Source of the DNA: Pseudanabaena yagii GIHE-NHR1
GTDB taxonomy: Bacteria > Cyanobacteriota > Cyanobacteriia > Pseudanabaenales > Pseudanabaenaceae
Direction of reading: 5' to 3'
Assembly: GCF_012863495.1 (NCBI RefSeq)
Contig: NZ_JAAVJL010000002.1
Location: 250,501 to 314,500, forward strand
Length of the DNA stretch: 64,000 nt
The translations under genes were made by a program, and so were the position numbers. Below are positions 1 to 9,995 of this stretch, in pieces. How positions within the stretch are numbered: position 1 is the stretch's first letter; every line of letters starts with the position of its first letter. Under the pieces are notes generated by a model. That model saw only the letters and a program-made list of their open reading frames with translations. It did no database searches and was not told where the DNA came from.

Positions 1-596
1 CGATCATGGGGGCTTCAGGTTCGGGCAAATCCACCTGTATGAATATTATCGGCTGCCTCGATAGCACTACCTCTGGTCACTACTTCCTAGATGAAGAAGA
101 TGTCTCAGGCATGGAAGAGAAGGATCTCGCTAAGGTTCGCAATCTCAAAATTGGCTTTGTGTTTCAGCAATATCATCTGCTACCACAACTCTCAGCTTTA
201 GAGAATGTGATGTTACCAATGGCTTATGCCAATGTGCGCCCCAAGGAACAAAAGGAAAGAGCGACGGCGGCGCTAGAACGGGTAGCTATGGGACATCGCC
301 TCAATAATCGCCCTAATCAGATGTCTGGTGGTCAACAGCAGAGAGTCGCGATCGCTAGAGCGATCGTCAATAATCCCGTAATGTTACTTGCCGATGAGCC
401 GACTGGGGCGCTTGATTCCCATACTACTGCCGAAGTCATCGAACTATTTGGCGAACTTAATGACAGTGGCATTACTGTGGTGATGGTGACCCATGAAGCA
501 GATGTTGCGAGAAATACTCAACGGATTATCTGGTTCCGTGATGGTCAAATCATGAATGATTACCTATCTCCTTCCGATCTCAATCATGTGATTTGA
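1..596 (+). CDS. ABC transporter ATP-binding protein, MacB/LolD type (5' end outside window)
   Basis: ATPase subunit of a MacB/LolD-like exporter. The frame is open to the left edge, and the first visible residues (GASGSGKST) are already the Walker A loop, so about 40 N-terminal residues lie outside the window. The rest is standard: Q-loop in 'FVFQQYHLLP', signature 'MSGGQQQRVAIARA', Walker B 'VMLLADEPTGALD' and the switch His in 'VMVTHEAD'. This family normally pairs with a FtsX-like permease and a periplasmic adaptor, which would lie upstream. Family assignment is firm; substrate unknown. Confidence 0.9.
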   Translation, partial: IMGASGSGKSTCMNIIGCLDSTTSGHYFLDEEDVSGMEEKDLAKVRNLKIGFVFQQYHLLPQLSALENVMLPMAYANVRPKEQKERATAALERVAMGHRLNNRPNQMSGGQQQRVAIARAIVNNPVMLLADEPTGALDSHTTAEVIELFGELNDSGITVVMVTHEADVARNTQRIIWFRDGQIMNDYLSPSDLNHVI

Positions 597-749
597 TAAC
601 CCAAGTTGCTGGTGAGAAGAAAAAATGAGAATTTCTGACTAGAAATTTACTCAGATTACGAGATACAAATATCGTGGTAGAAGATGATGATGAAACCGAG
701 CCAAGAGGGGATGGACAATAAAATTTCAAATTAAAGTTTTTACGATATC

Positions 750-790
750 AGGATGATTTGCTTACGAGGCAAGTCATCCTATTTTATTTT
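750..790 (+). terminator. Rho-independent terminator-like hairpin
   Basis: The arms AGGATGATTTGC and GCAAGTCATCCT pair almost perfectly around a short loop and are followed by a T-rich run (782-790). It lies about 150 nt after the ABC ATPase and 100 nt before argH. I see nothing else in 597-889 apart from AT-rich sequence that presumably carries the argH promoter. Confidence 0.65.
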
Positions 791-889
791 TGAGTGAAAA
801 TATTTCTAGAGTAATGAATTCATAACAAAAAGACACAAAAACTCCTTTCAAAAAGTAAACTAAACTCTCAAGTACCTTAGATTTTTTGT

Positions 890-2281
890 ATGAGCCAGCC
901 AACAGCCCCCCAACCTTGGAGTCAGCGTTTCGAGACCGCGCTGCATCCTGCGATCGCCAGATTTAATGCCAGCATTAGTTTTGACATCAATTTAATTGAA
1001 TATGACATTACAGGATCACAGGCGCACTCGCGGATGTTGGCGAAAGTGGGGATCATTAGTGCCGAAGAAGGGGAACTACTTGTCAATGGTTTAGAGCAAG
1101 TCCGCCAAGAATATCGCTCTGGGAATTTTAATCCGGGGGTTGACGCTGAGGATGTCCATTTTGCGGTGGAGCGTCGCCTGACTGAGTTGATCGGTGATGT
1201 CGGCAAAAAAGTGCATACAGCGCGATCGCGTAATGACCAAGTTGCTACGGATGTGCGTTTATATTTGCGCGATCAGATTCGCAAGATCCAAGACGATCTG
1301 CGGACATGGCAGAAAACCCTCGTTAATAAAGCTGAACAATATATTGAGACTTTTATTCCTGGCTATACCCATCTGCAACGTGCCCAGCCGATTAGCCTCG
1401 CCCATCATCTTCTTGCCTATTTCGAGATGGCGCAGCGTGACTGGACAAGGCTAGATGAAATATACAACCGCGTCAATGTTTCGCCTCTCGGTTCAGGTGC
1501 TTTAGCAGGAACGCCCCACCCCATCGATCGCCATTACACTGCGGAGCTATTAAACTTTGGTTCTGTGGGACGCAATAGCCTTGATGGTGTGTCCGATCGC
1601 GATTTTGCTGTGGAGTTTCTCTGTGCAGCAAGTTTGATCATGGTGCATCTTAGTCGCTTGTCTGAAGAAGTGATTCTTTGGTCATCGCAGGAATTTAGCT
1701 TTGTAAAACTCAGCGATCGCGTCAGCACTGGCTCTAGCATCATGCCCCAAAAGAAAAATCCTGACGTTCCCGAATTGGTACGTGGTAAAACAGGACGGGT
1801 ATTTGGACATTTGCAAGGTTTACTGACAATTATCAAGGGACTGCCTCTGGCTTATAACAAAGATATGCAAGAGGATAAGGAAGGAATCTTTGATGCTGTG
1901 GTCACAGTTCGTGCTTGTTTAGAAGCAATGACGATTCTAGTTGAGGAAGGGATCGAATTTCAGCCTCAGCGACTTGCTGAGGCAGTTGCTGAGGACTTCT
2001 CTAATGCCACTGATGTTGCCGATTATCTTGCTGCTAAGGGAGTTCCTTTCCGTGAGGCATATCAATTAGTTGGGAAATTGGTCAAAACCTGTACCAGTGA
2101 AGGAATTTTGCTTAAGGATTTATCGGTTGAGCGTTGGAAGACTTTCCATCCTCAGTTAGAAGCAGATATCGTCGAAGCGATCGCACCTGCACAGGTAGTT
2201 AAGGTTCGCAATAGTTATGGTGGAACTGGCTTCGAGCAAGTCAGAATCCAAGTGGAAGAAGCAAAGAAACTTATTGCTTAA
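890..2281 (+). CDS. argH: argininosuccinate lyase
   Basis: Last step of arginine synthesis: argininosuccinate to arginine plus fumarate, in the cytoplasm. The 463-residue length matches the family. The fumarase/aspartase-superfamily signature '[12 protein letters not shown]' is intact, with the upstream '[12 protein letters not shown]' and '[10 protein letters not shown]' blocks. The ATG at 890 gives the expected N-terminus just before the 'WSQRFE' region. It is a single-gene unit, flanked by hairpins at 750 and 2283. Confidence 0.97.
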   Translation: MSQPTAPQPWSQRFETALHPAIARFNASISFDINLIEYDITGSQAHSRMLAKVGIISAEEGELLVNGLEQVRQEYRSGNFNPGVDAEDVHFAVERRLTELIGDVGKKVHTARSRNDQVATDVRLYLRDQIRKIQDDLRTWQKTLVNKAEQYIETFIPGYTHLQRAQPISLAHHLLAYFEMAQRDWTRLDEIYNRVNVSPLGSGALAGTPHPIDRHYTAELLNFGSVGRNSLDGVSDRDFAVEFLCAASLIMVHLSRLSEEVILWSSQEFSFVKLSDRVSTGSSIMPQKKNPDVPELVRGKTGRVFGHLQGLLTIIKGLPLAYNKDMQEDKEGIFDAVVTVRACLEAMTILVEEGIEFQPQRLAEAVAEDFSNATDVADYLAAKGVPFREAYQLVGKLVKTCTSEGILLKDLSVERWKTFHPQLEADIVEAIAPAQVVKVRNSYGGTGFEQVRIQVEEAKKLIA

Positions 2282-2282
2282 A

Positions 2283-2319
2283 CAAGAAAAGAACCTCGTA
2301 ATACGAGGTTCTTTTCTTG
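2283..2319 (+). terminator. argH terminator hairpin
   Basis: A perfect inverted repeat starts 2 nt after the argH stop: CAAGAAAAGAACCTCGTA pairs with TACGAGGTTCTTTTCTTG. The right arm ends in T-rich sequence, as in intrinsic terminators. Confidence 0.85.
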
Positions 2320-2381
2320 CTTAAGCGAATCTCAAATACACCCGATGAATGAATTGAAGCAAGCCTGTCTATGGTGTAGTT

Positions 2382-5300
2382 ATGGAAAAACAGTCTCCTT
2401 TAGGATCTGAGCAGATTTCTCCAGAAGATTGGGAAAACACACCAACTAATGTCAAGCGTCTTGTAGAGTCACTTGTCGCTAATGCGTCTTTGTCAGTCAG
2501 CGAAAGCCATCCGATCCAATTTTTAGATGCGACACCGATGGGAATTACTGTCCATGACGCAACTGGACAACTAATTTATATCAACAATGTAGGGCGATCG
2601 CTACTTGGTACTAATCGCTACTCAGAATCCGAAACCGATCACCTTTCAGAGTTTTTTCCAATATATCGTGCTGGCACTGAAGAACCATATCTGATTCAAG
2701 ATTTGCCTAGCAGTCGCGCCTTTGCAGGAGAAACAATTCAAGTTAGCGATCTAGAGATTCATCGCCCAGATCGCATAGTGCCTTTAGAAGTAACAGCTAA
2801 GCCTATTTTCGATCGGCAGGGACAGGTTGTTTATGCGATCGCCACTTTTCAGGATATTAGCGATCGCCTAAAGAATGAAGCCAAACGCACGCAAGCTGAG
2901 ATAGCCTTGCGAGAAAATGAACTTAAACTCCGCAATCTAACCGATGCGATACCAGGTGCAGTTTACCAATTTCGCCTTAGCCCAGAAGGGGAATTCAGTA
3001 TGCCTTTCGCCAGTCAGGGCATTCAAGAATTAGCGGAGATTTCACCAGAACTTGCCATTAATGACATCCAAGCTGTTTGGGATTTAATTTTTCCTGAAGA
3101 CTGGGAATTATTACAGCAATCCATTGCTATTTCGGCTCAGACTCTAGAACCTTGGGATTTTGAATTTCGCATTCAAACAGCTAGCGGAAAAATCAAGTGG
3201 ATTTTAGGAAAGTCGATTCCCAGTTACGAAGAAAGTGGGGTAATTATTTGGAATGGAATTCTGACAGATATTAGCGATCGCAAAAAAGCTGAGGAAGATT
3301 TGCGTCTTGCTATAGCGTCAAACCACGCCTTGATCGATGCGATCCCAGATCTAATAATACGGATTAGCCGACAGGGTATTTATCTAGATGCTATTCCCTC
3401 AGACAATATAAAGTTTGCGGTTCCACCTCAACAATTTATCGGCAAATGTATCTTAGATATTCTTCCGATAGAATTCGCACAACAGAGAATGTATTACGTC
3501 GAACAAGCTTTTCAAACTAGGAAATTGCAACTTCATGAATACCAAATCTTGATCGATGGTGAAATCCATTACGAGGAGGCTCGAATAGTTATTAGTGGTA
3601 ACAACGAAGCTACAATTCTGATTCGCGATATTACCGATCGCAAAAAAGCCGAAGAAGATTTACGTCTGGCTGTTGCAACAAACCAAGCCCTGATCGATGC
3701 GATCCCAGATATGATTGTTCGGATTAGCCGAGAAGGTATTTATTTAGATGCAATTGCCCCAGATAATATGAAATTTTTGGTTTCACCAGAAAAATTCATC
3801 GGCAACAGCATCTTTGATTTTCTTCCGACAGAATTCGCACAAGAGCGAATGTATTATGTCGAACAAGCTTTTCAGACTGGGAAATTGCAACTTTATGAAT
3901 ACCAAATTTTGATCGATAGCGAAATACATCATCAGGAGGCTCGAATTGTCGTCAGTGGCGACAATGAAGCTTTAGTCCTGATTCGTGATATTAGCGATCG
4001 CAAGAAACTAGAACAAGAACTAACCTACAGCCACGATCTACGAGAACTACTTTTTAATGAATCCACCGATGCATTGTTCCTACTTGATAGTAATACTTCA
4101 CTCATGTTTGATTGCAATCAGAAAGCCATCGAACTATTTGAAGTAGATCGTAAAGAGCAATTGCTTAACATCGTGGGTAACACTCTTCACAAGCGCAAGT
4201 TCACGGCAAAGGAACTTGCTTGGATCAATCGAGAAGTTGAGACAAAAGGTTTTTGTCAATTTGAGTTAGAATATGTCACTTTCAAAGGAAGAGAATTTTG
4301 GGGAGATCTTTTGCTTAAGAGAATTAATTTTGGAGAAGGACATTTTAGTCTGGCTCGCATAGCGGATATTACTATCCGCAAACACACTGAAATGGAATTA
4401 CTCAAAGCCAAAGAAGCAGCAGAAGAGGCAACTAAAGCCAAAAGTGCATTTTTAGCAAATATGAGTCATGAAATTCGCACTCCAATGAATGGGGTATTAG
4501 GAATGGCGCAACTTCTGGAAACTACGGAGCTAGATCAAGAACAAGCGGATTTTGTGAAAACAATCAAAGATAGTGGGGACGCGCTCTTAAACATAATTAA
4601 CGATATTCTCGACTTCTCGAAAATTGAATCAGGGATGTTAGCCATAGAAGAATGGGAATTTAACTTAGAAGAGCTAATCAGTCGGGTTTGCCGACTCTTA
4701 AATAGTCAAGCGATCGCTAAACAAATTAACCTCCAATATGAGATCGACCCTCATGTTCCAACTACAGTTTGTAGCGATCGCCACCGCCTGCGTCAAATTT
4801 TGCTAAATCTGATCGGTAACGCGATTAAATTCACTCAAATTGGTGAGGTGACAGTTTTCGTAACTTCATCAACTACTCCGTCAAGCAACAAAACTATACT
4901 CAAGTTTGCGATCGCGGATACAGGTATTGGCATTCATGGCGATCTCATCGACCAATTATTTCAACCATTTACTCAGGCTGATGTCTCCATTAACCGTAAA
5001 TATGGCGGAACTGGATTGGGTTTAGCAATTAGTAAGCGTTTTGTGGAATTATTGGGTGGCACGATTTGGATCGAAAGTTTTGGTCAAATTGGGGGCAAGC
5101 CCAGCCTAGACTGGAAGTCATCATCCTCCACTAAAGGGTCAACCCAAGGTTCGATATTTCATTTTACGATCGCTAGTTCAACTTCTGAGAACGAGAAAGA
5201 GACAATTGATCGGCAAACATCTGTAACCGCACCCCTTGAGATCGATTCCCAATTAGCCGAAAAATCCCCTTTGCAAATTTTATTGGTAGAAGACAATCCA

Positions 5301-5636
5301 TTTAACCAACTAATTGCCACCAAAATACTTAAAACATTAGGTTATCAACCTGATTTAGCTAAAAATGGCTTAGATGCTTTACAAGCAATCCAAACTCATT
5401 CCTATGACTTAATTCTCATGGATATCCAAATGCCTGAAATGGATGGATTGACAGCAACGAAATTGATTCGTCAAAGTCCCGAAAATTCGCACTTACAGAT
5501 CGTTGCCATGACCGCCAATATCCTGCCCGAAGATCGCCAAGCTTGTTTCGATGCGGGTATGAATGATTACATCAGTAAACCCATTAATATACGAGAGATT
5601 ATTCACCTAGTTTCAGGTCTAAATCAACTTATATAA
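2382..5636 (+). CDS. multi-PAS hybrid sensor histidine kinase
   Basis: A 1084-residue soluble sensor kinase with no membrane segment. In order: an N-terminal PAS (about residues 45-165), a second PAS/PAC (175-300), two near-identical 120-residue PAS modules (about 297-416 and 417-536), a further PAS (about 545-670), HisKA with the phospho-accepting His696 in '[12 protein letters not shown]', a HATPase domain ('[10 protein letters not shown]', 'DTGIGI', '[10 protein letters not shown]') and a C-terminal receiver with acidic pocket E970/D971 and phospho-Asp1014 in '[13 protein letters not shown]'. All catalytic residues are present. The signal is unknown; there is no Cys/His GAF domain to suggest a bilin photoreceptor. 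No partner regulator lies next to it. Confidence 0.93.
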   Translation: MEKQSPLGSEQISPEDWENTPTNVKRLVESLVANASLSVSESHPIQFLDATPMGITVHDATGQLIYINNVGRSLLGTNRYSESETDHLSEFFPIYRAGTEEPYLIQDLPSSRAFAGETIQVSDLEIHRPDRIVPLEVTAKPIFDRQGQVVYAIATFQDISDRLKNEAKRTQAEIALRENELKLRNLTDAIPGAVYQFRLSPEGEFSMPFASQGIQELAEISPELAINDIQAVWDLIFPEDWELLQQSIAISAQTLEPWDFEFRIQTASGKIKWILGKSIPSYEESGVIIWNGILTDISDRKKAEEDLRLAIASNHALIDAIPDLIIRISRQGIYLDAIPSDNIKFAVPPQQFIGKCILDILPIEFAQQRMYYVEQAFQTRKLQLHEYQILIDGEIHYEEARIVISGNNEATILIRDITDRKKAEEDLRLAVATNQALIDAIPDMIVRISREGIYLDAIAPDNMKFLVSPEKFIGNSIFDFLPTEFAQERMYYVEQAFQTGKLQLYEYQILIDSEIHHQEARIVVSGDNEALVLIRDISDRKKLEQELTYSHDLRELLFNESTDALFLLDSNTSLMFDCNQKAIELFEVDRKEQLLNIVGNTLHKRKFTAKELAWINREVETKGFCQFELEYVTFKGREFWGDLLLKRINFGEGHFSLARIADITIRKHTEMELLKAKEAAEEATKAKSAFLANMSHEIRTPMNGVLGMAQLLETTELDQEQADFVKTIKDSGDALLNIINDILDFSKIESGMLAIEEWEFNLEELISRVCRLLNSQAIAKQINLQYEIDPHVPTTVCSDRHRLRQILLNLIGNAIKFTQIGEVTVFVTSSTTPSSNKTILKFAIADTGIGIHGDLIDQLFQPFTQADVSINRKYGGTGLGLAISKRFVELLGGTIWIESFGQIGGKPSLDWKSSSSTKGSTQGSIFHFTIASSTSENEKETIDRQTSVTAPLEIDSQLAEKSPLQILLVEDNPFNQLIATKILKTLGYQPDLAKNGLDALQAIQTHSYDLILMDIQMPEMDGLTATKLIRQSPENSHLQIVAMTANILPEDRQACFDAGMNDYISKPINIREIIHLVSGLNQLI
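3271..3990 (+). repeat. tandem 360-bp duplication of a PAS module inside the kinase gene
   Basis: Two directly adjacent 360-bp units start at 3271 and 3631, each opening with TTA(G/C)CGATCGCAA. The opening motif recurs at 3991, exactly one further period on. The encoded 120-residue modules share 'IDAIPD', 'RISR-GIYLDAI' and '[11 protein letters not shown]'. Most differences are synonymous or conservative. Confidence 0.9.
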
Positions 5637-5638
5637 TT

Positions 5639-5713
5639 CAGACGAAAGAACCACAACAAAATTTTTAAAAGCATTGCTTTGCAATGCTTTTAAAAATTTT
5701 ATTAGTTCGTCTG
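5639..5713. terminator. nested inverted repeat after the kinase gene, GC-TTT-GC apex
   Basis: The outer arms CAGACGAA (5639-5646) and TTCGTCTG (5706-5713) enclose a perfect 20-bp stem (5658-5677 with 5681-5700) closed by the loop TTT. It begins 3 nt after the kinase stop and probably acts as a terminator. It belongs to the GC-N3-GC hairpin family described in the findings. Confidence 0.8.
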
Positions 5714-5748
5714 TAAAGTGCGATCGCCCTGCATGAAGCTCAATTGTT

Positions 5749-5997
5749 ATGTATCGCGAAGTTCTGAATGAGGCTCCTTGGGTGGATTACATCATTCGTG
5801 GTGAGGGGGAAGAAATTACGGTGAATTTACTAAGAGCGATCGCGAATGGTACGGATGAACAAGAGCGCCGCAATATTTTGGGAATTGCCTTTTTAGAAGA
5901 AGGAAAAGTTGTGGCTACGCATGCCCATCCAACAATTAAGGATCTAAATACGCTTACGCCCGATTGGAGTCTATTGGATTGGGATAAATATATTTAA
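5749..5997 (+). pseudogene. relic of a B12-binding radical-SAM protein (BchE/HpnJ-like)
   Basis: The 82 codons read like the end of the cobalamin-binding domain of the BchE-type family: 'MYREVLNEAPWVDYIIRGEGE', then 'NILGIAF', then 'TPDWSLLDWDKYI'. Full-length members are about 500 residues, with a radical-SAM CxxxCxxC domain following this point. Here an in-frame TGA at 5734-5736 closes the frame upstream, and a TAA follows 'DKYI' directly. Neither the start of the B12 domain nor the SAM domain is present. I read it as a decayed fragment. A small expressed protein cannot be excluded but looks unlikely. Confidence 0.75.
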
Positions 5998-6014
5998 CGC
6001 GAGTTCGGGATAAT
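5996..6014 (+). repeat. AACRYSAGTTYGG box, copy 1
   Basis: AACGCGAGTTCGGGATAAT overlaps the stop of the BchE-like relic. It matches boxes at 11901, 12032 (reverse), 32416 (reverse) and 33625. Confidence 0.6.
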
Positions 6015-6015
6015 T

Positions 6016-7485
6016 TTATGGTTGATAATTCTTGCCGATCGCAATTTCGTAGGTCTTTAAGTCCACACCAAATCGAGAAATTGCCACTTTACTAACCAGT
6101 TTTACTTGCTCGAAATGTGCGATCGCATCATCGGTTAATGGATACCATTGATCGGAGATTAAAATTGCACTTTTGCCTGTTTGTTGTGTCGCATTTTGTA
6201 AATTCCAAATTGTAAATTGACTAATGCGTTTAGAAAGTGCTGTGACCTGAGGATAATTCATCTCATAGGCAAGAGCCGCCGCTGATCGATAATCAGAGGT
6301 AATGAGTAACGGTTTGTCTGGTAAAGTATTTGCAATTTTTTGTACTTCTGCGGCAATTTCACTCCAGCCAAATAACATTCTGCCATCTTGATCCCCATCC
6401 TTACCCCAAAGGGCACTCACAGGAAATACAAAGGAATTCCAAACAAATAGAGCTGTGAATAATAAGCCAACCCCTTGTGCTGCATAGAAAATTTTACTCT
6501 GACCTCTAGTACCTCTGTCATTGAGAGAGGAAACGGCTAAGGGCAATAGGGCAAACAGCAATAAGTAAGCATGAATATTCCAATAATAGAGAGCTGTGGA
6601 AACTAGAGAGATGCACATCAGCAAAACTGTCGGCACGGCAAATGTCCATAGGGCAATATGTTTATAGACTGTTTTCTGCTTTGGCAATTCCTTAAAAAAT
6701 CCTTTCCATAATAACCATGCGACAAAGGGAGAAAGCATTAATAGGGAGATACCAACAAAACCCAGAGGTTCTAGCAATCGCATGAGCGGCGTACCAGTAT
6801 CAATACTGCGATTGGCATAAAAACGGAAGGATTGAAAATTATTGCTATAGTTCCAATAGATAACTGGGGAAAAGACGATCGCATAGATGACCGCACATAG
6901 CCAAAGCCGTAAATCCCCAAATAGCTTTCTTAACTGAGGATGCGTAGCGATCGCCATTAACAAACCCAAGGTCATAAATAGGGAATTGTATTTGGTGATT
7001 AGCGCTAGTGCCAAAGCGATCGCACTGCCATATAGTCGCCAATTTGCTCCTTTGCCATTCGCGAGATATTCATCCAGAAACCTGATACATAAATAAGCGC
7101 CTACTAAACTTAAAGTAATCGCCAGATGGTCATGCCATGCCAAGGACAACATGATGCTATATAAAGGTGAAGCGATAATAGCGAGAATGACCCACCAGAT
7201 ATAACGCTTAGCGCGATCACCATAGAGATATTCGAGAATGCGGTAATAGGTATAGAAAAAGATGCCATTGGTAATAACATTAAGCGATCGCAAAGTGAAG
7301 AGAGACTTACCAAAAGCCGCAGTAATCAATCCCTGTAGCCATGACTGCAAAGGCGGATGATCGTAATAGGAAAAATCTAAATGCTGTCCCCAAAGCCAAT
7401 AGTAAGCTTCATCGGGATTTGGTGGCGCGAATAGCCAAAAACATATTCGCAAGCAAATAAACGCAACTAGCGCAACAGTAGTCAT
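6016..7485 (-). CDS. GT39-type membrane glycosyltransferase
   Basis: A 489-residue polytopic protein of the ArnT/PMT superfamily, which transfers sugars from polyprenyl-phosphate donors on the outer side of the membrane. The first loop carries the family's acidic pair D25/E26 in 'PNPDEAYYWLWGQ' and 'YYDHPPLQSWL', followed by about ten hydrophobic segments and a C-terminal soluble part. The ATG at 7485 gives a first membrane segment of suitable length. The acceptor is unknown; cell-envelope glycan or lipid is a reasonable guess. No other glycosylation gene is adjacent. Confidence 0.85.
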   Translation of the reverse strand: MTTVALVAFICLRICFWLFAPPNPDEAYYWLWGQHLDFSYYDHPPLQSWLQGLITAAFGKSLFTLRSLNVITNGIFFYTYYRILEYLYGDRAKRYIWWVILAIIASPLYSIMLSLAWHDHLAITLSLVGAYLCIRFLDEYLANGKGANWRLYGSAIALALALITKYNSLFMTLGLLMAIATHPQLRKLFGDLRLWLCAVIYAIVFSPVIYWNYSNNFQSFRFYANRSIDTGTPLMRLLEPLGFVGISLLMLSPFVAWLLWKGFFKELPKQKTVYKHIALWTFAVPTVLLMCISLVSTALYYWNIHAYLLLFALLPLAVSSLNDRGTRGQSKIFYAAQGVGLLFTALFVWNSFVFPVSALWGKDGDQDGRMLFGWSEIAAEVQKIANTLPDKPLLITSDYRSAAALAYEMNYPQVTALSKRISQFTIWNLQNATQQTGKSAILISDQWYPLTDDAIAHFEQVKLVSKVAISRFGVDLKTYEIAIGKNYQP

Positions 7486-7514
7486 ACTTACGGCCTGTTT
7501 CGGTTTTATACAGT

Positions 7515-7567
7515 CCAGAGAACATTTTGAAAAGCTTGCTAAGCAAGCTTTTCAAAATGTTCTCTGG
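7515..7567. repeat. 25-bp perfect hairpin, GC-TAA-GC apex
   Basis: 7515-7539 pairs without mismatch with 7543-7567 around TAA. It lies between the start of the glycosyltransferase gene and the end of the reductase gene, so it could terminate the latter. A 14-mer GCAAAGCGCTGTAA follows at 7582-7595 and recurs near 18 kb. Confidence 0.85.
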
Positions 7568-7598
7568 GTTTTAAATAAAGCGCAAAGCGCTGTAACGG

Positions 7599-8426
7599 TC
7601 AAAGTAAACGTTCAAATTGGTATCGCAAAAATAATTCTGAATCATGATGATATAGCGATCGCAATTTGAGCTTCGGTAACTCACCACCACCCAGCCCATA
7701 ATCGGCTCCCGCAATAATCGAAGTATTCTTGACTCCACCGACGATATGCGGTGATAAAGTGAGGAATAACTCATCGGCAAAACCTTGAGAGACCAGTGCG
7801 TAATTTAAAGTAGCACCCCCTTCTACTAGCAGTCTTTTAATCCCCAGTTTGGCATAGAGCATTGATAATACTTGCTTTAAATCAATTTGCTGATTTTGCA
7901 CAGGAAATCGGAAGACTTGCGCTTTTTCGTATAGCCATGGTTCAAGTGATGCATTTTCACCCAGCAAGACAATTCTTAAATCCTTGCCAGCATTCCAAAA
8001 GCGATGATCTTCGGGCAAATCACCTGAACTGCTGATGACAATGCCGAGGGGTTGCGGATGCTCAAAATGCTTCTGACGTTCCTCTAATAGCTCTGGAGGT
8101 AATGTGGGAATAAAGGCATCATGTCTCAATGTGCTACCACCTGCTAAGACCGCGTCCACCTGCGATCGCAACCGCTTCATCAAATTGCGATCAGGGCGAG
8201 AACCCAAACCCGTTAGTTTCTCCGCATAGGTTGTGGCTTTCCCATCCACACTAGATACCATATTGAAAAATATGTAAGGTCGCTTTGCGATCGGATTTGT
8301 GGAGTGATCGTGATTAATTTCTGCATCTTCAACTAACTTGCTATCTAGTTCAACGCCATCAATGGGAAATGCTAATTCCTCAAAGCTATAAATGCGATCG
8401 TGGGATGAATAAAAGGCGTTATACAT
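7599..8426 (-). CDS. RibD C-terminal-domain family reductase
   Basis: A stand-alone RibD-C/DHFR-like pyrimidine reductase of 275 residues, related to the NADPH-dependent reductase of riboflavin synthesis. Recognisable blocks are 'RPYIFFNMVSSVDGKATT', 'VDAVLAGGSTLRHD', 'LVEGGATLNYAL' and 'LSPHIVGG'. There is no deaminase domain, so it could reduce the aminopyrimidine intermediate or a different substrate. I chose the ATG at 8426; an upstream TTG frame at 8450 would start inside the 8436-8464 hairpin and looks artificial. The precise reaction is uncertain. Confidence 0.8.
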   Translation of the reverse strand: MYNAFYSSHDRIYSFEELAFPIDGVELDSKLVEDAEINHDHSTNPIAKRPYIFFNMVSSVDGKATTYAEKLTGLGSRPDRNLMKRLRSQVDAVLAGGSTLRHDAFIPTLPPELLEERQKHFEHPQPLGIVISSSGDLPEDHRFWNAGKDLRIVLLGENASLEPWLYEKAQVFRFPVQNQQIDLKQVLSMLYAKLGIKRLLVEGGATLNYALVSQGFADELFLTLSPHIVGGVKNTSIIAGADYGLGGGELPKLKLRSLYHHDSELFLRYQFERLL

Positions 8427-8435
8427 AATTACTTG

Positions 8436-8464
8436 TTGAAAGTGCCGCAAAGCGGCACTTTCAA
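8436..8464. repeat. 13-bp perfect hairpin, GC-AAA-GC apex
   Basis: TTGAAAGTGCCGC pairs with GCGGCACTTTCAA around AAA. It sits between the lipoprotein stop (8475) and the reductase start (8426), both on the minus strand, and may terminate the lipoprotein transcript. Confidence 0.8.
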
Positions 8465-8474
8465 AATTGGGGGC

Positions 8475-9059
8475 TTATTGCTTAACTAGTTTTACAGGCT
8501 GACCATCAGCTTGTAATTCTTTACCATCAGCCGAAAGAGTGTAGGGCTGTTCAGGAGGTGCTGTGGGTGGTTTTTCCCCATTAACAGTTTCAACCTGAGA
8601 GACAACCTTGCCATCTTTGATTGAAATCTTGCCAGCAGTCTTAATCTCTTGAACTTCATCTTTAGTAGAGACTGCTTTTAATGTCGCTTCAAAACTGCCT
8701 TCTGATTTAATTGTCCACTTACCAGTAACAGACTTAACTCCTTCTTTTTCAGCATCAGCTAAAACTTTAGGATCTAAAACAACTTTATATTCTCCAGCAA
8801 CTTTATCAAGGCTAGCCACACTGGTAGCACTCTTATCGGATGCTGCTTCCGTAGTTTTTGCCGAGGCACTAGCGCTAGGAGATGCTGAAGCACTAGGAGA
8901 TGTCGAAGCGGTAGCAGTCGGTTTAGCAGATGGCGCTGGAGAGGTCGCAGTTTCAGTTGGAGCGGGTGGTTGCTGGCAAGCTGATAGGACTGAAACACAG
9001 CTAACAGCGATCGCGGCTAGAACACTTTGCTTGAGGGAAGAGTTGAGAGATTTTTTCAC
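8475..9059 (-). CDS. lipoprotein, function unknown
   Basis: An exported lipoprotein: basic start (VKKSLNSSLKQ), hydrophobic core and lipobox LSAC, then a 60-residue Ala/Ser/Thr/Pro-rich linker ('SPSASASPSASASA') that probably spaces the folded part from the membrane. The C-terminal domain (about 105 residues, 'VAGEYKVVLDP...GKWTIKSEGSFEATL') looks like a small beta barrel. I start at the GTG at 9059, which makes a normal signal peptide; a TTG at 9086 would add nine residues. I do not recognise the domain. Confidence 0.72.
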   Translation of the reverse strand: MKKSLNSSLKQSVLAAIAVSCVSVLSACQQPPAPTETATSPAPSAKPTATASTSPSASASPSASASAKTTEAASDKSATSVASLDKVAGEYKVVLDPKVLADAEKEGVKSVTGKWTIKSEGSFEATLKAVSTKDEVQEIKTAGKISIKDGKVVSQVETVNGEKPPTAPPEQPYTLSADGKELQADGQPVKLVKQ

Positions 9060-9274
9060 GATTAATTGGGAAGTATTAAGTAACAATAAGTGACAGTCAA
9101 TTGGGATGTCAGCCTTGAGTGGCTTGTGTATGTAAGATACTCTGCGAATTATTTCTTAGCAAACCCTTTGCATCATAGCTTAGAACTTGGCGGATATTTG
9201 GCGAGAAGCTGCAAGCCGCTATATACTGTTTTTCTAAATATAGTAATTTTTCTCACATAACATTATTTCAACCG

Positions 9275-9832
9275 ATGGTAACTACAAAATCTCAATCCAA
9301 TGTTCTGCGATATGACATTGTTGGGTCACGACGCTTTAGTAACTATGGCTTTGCGGTTATTGTTGCCATAGGTGCGTTGGGCTTCTTGCTAGCAGGTCTA
9401 TCTAGTTTCTTAAAAATTAACTTGTTACCATTTACTGAGCCTTTAAGTCTCAACTTTGTACCACAAGGATTAGCCCTTTCTTTTTATGGTATTGCTGGTA
9501 CTTTACTAGAAATATATTTGCTATACGTTATTGCCGTTGATTATGGTAGTGGCTATAACGAGTTCGATCGCAACAGTGGCAAAGTAACTATTTTTCGTCG
9601 TGGACGCAGCCAAAGCAAAAATATCGAGCTGACCTACAAGATTGCTGATGTTCAAGCAGTGCGTGTAGAAATTCGTGAAGGTTTAAATCCTAAGCGAGCG
9701 CTATATTTGCGGGTAAAGGGTAAAGGTGATCTGCCTCTGTCAGAAGTGGGTCAACCAATTGCCTTAAATGTACTCGAAGATCGCGCCGCCGAAATTGCTA
9801 AGTTTTTGGCAGTACCTCTAGAAGGTTTATAA
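9275..9832 (+). CDS. ycf4: photosystem I assembly protein Ycf4
   Basis: Thylakoid membrane factor that helps assemble photosystem I. The 185 residues match the family length. Two membrane segments (about residues 24-46 and 65-90) are followed by the soluble domain, with the typical stretch 'DYGSGYNEFDR', 'VTIFRRGR' and 'VRVEIREGLNPKRALYLR'. The ATG at 9275 is the only start giving a normal N-terminus. It is a single-gene unit with its own terminator at 9835. Confidence 0.95.
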   Translation: MVTTKSQSNVLRYDIVGSRRFSNYGFAVIVAIGALGFLLAGLSSFLKINLLPFTEPLSLNFVPQGLALSFYGIAGTLLEIYLLYVIAVDYGSGYNEFDRNSGKVTIFRRGRSQSKNIELTYKIADVQAVRVEIREGLNPKRALYLRVKGKGDLPLSEVGQPIALNVLEDRAAEIAKFLAVPLEGL

Positions 9833-9834
9833 CG

Positions 9835-9858
9835 AAAAAGGCTCCTAGGAGCCTTTTT
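9835..9858 (+). terminator. ycf4 terminator
   Basis: AAAAAGGCTCCT pairs with AGGAGCCTTTTT just after the ycf4 stop; the right arm itself supplies the T run. Confidence 0.9.
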
Positions 9859-9865
9859 TATATCT

Positions 9866-9901
9866 ATAACAAACAAGGGGCTTAAGCCCCTTGTTTGTTA
9901 T
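9866..9901. repeat. 18-bp perfect palindrome after ycf4
   Basis: The second palindrome in this gap: ATAACAAACAAGGGGCTT and its exact reverse complement, with GCTTAAGC at the centre. It resembles the other intergenic palindromes and is not needed as a terminator because 9835 already provides one. Confidence 0.75.
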
Positions 9902-9995
9902 TAAGGATGGGTGACACAGAGCGCCGCCCACCTTTACATATTTAGCACTGCCGTTTTTCAGTTTATATTGATACTGAAATTATCAAGGAATAAAA

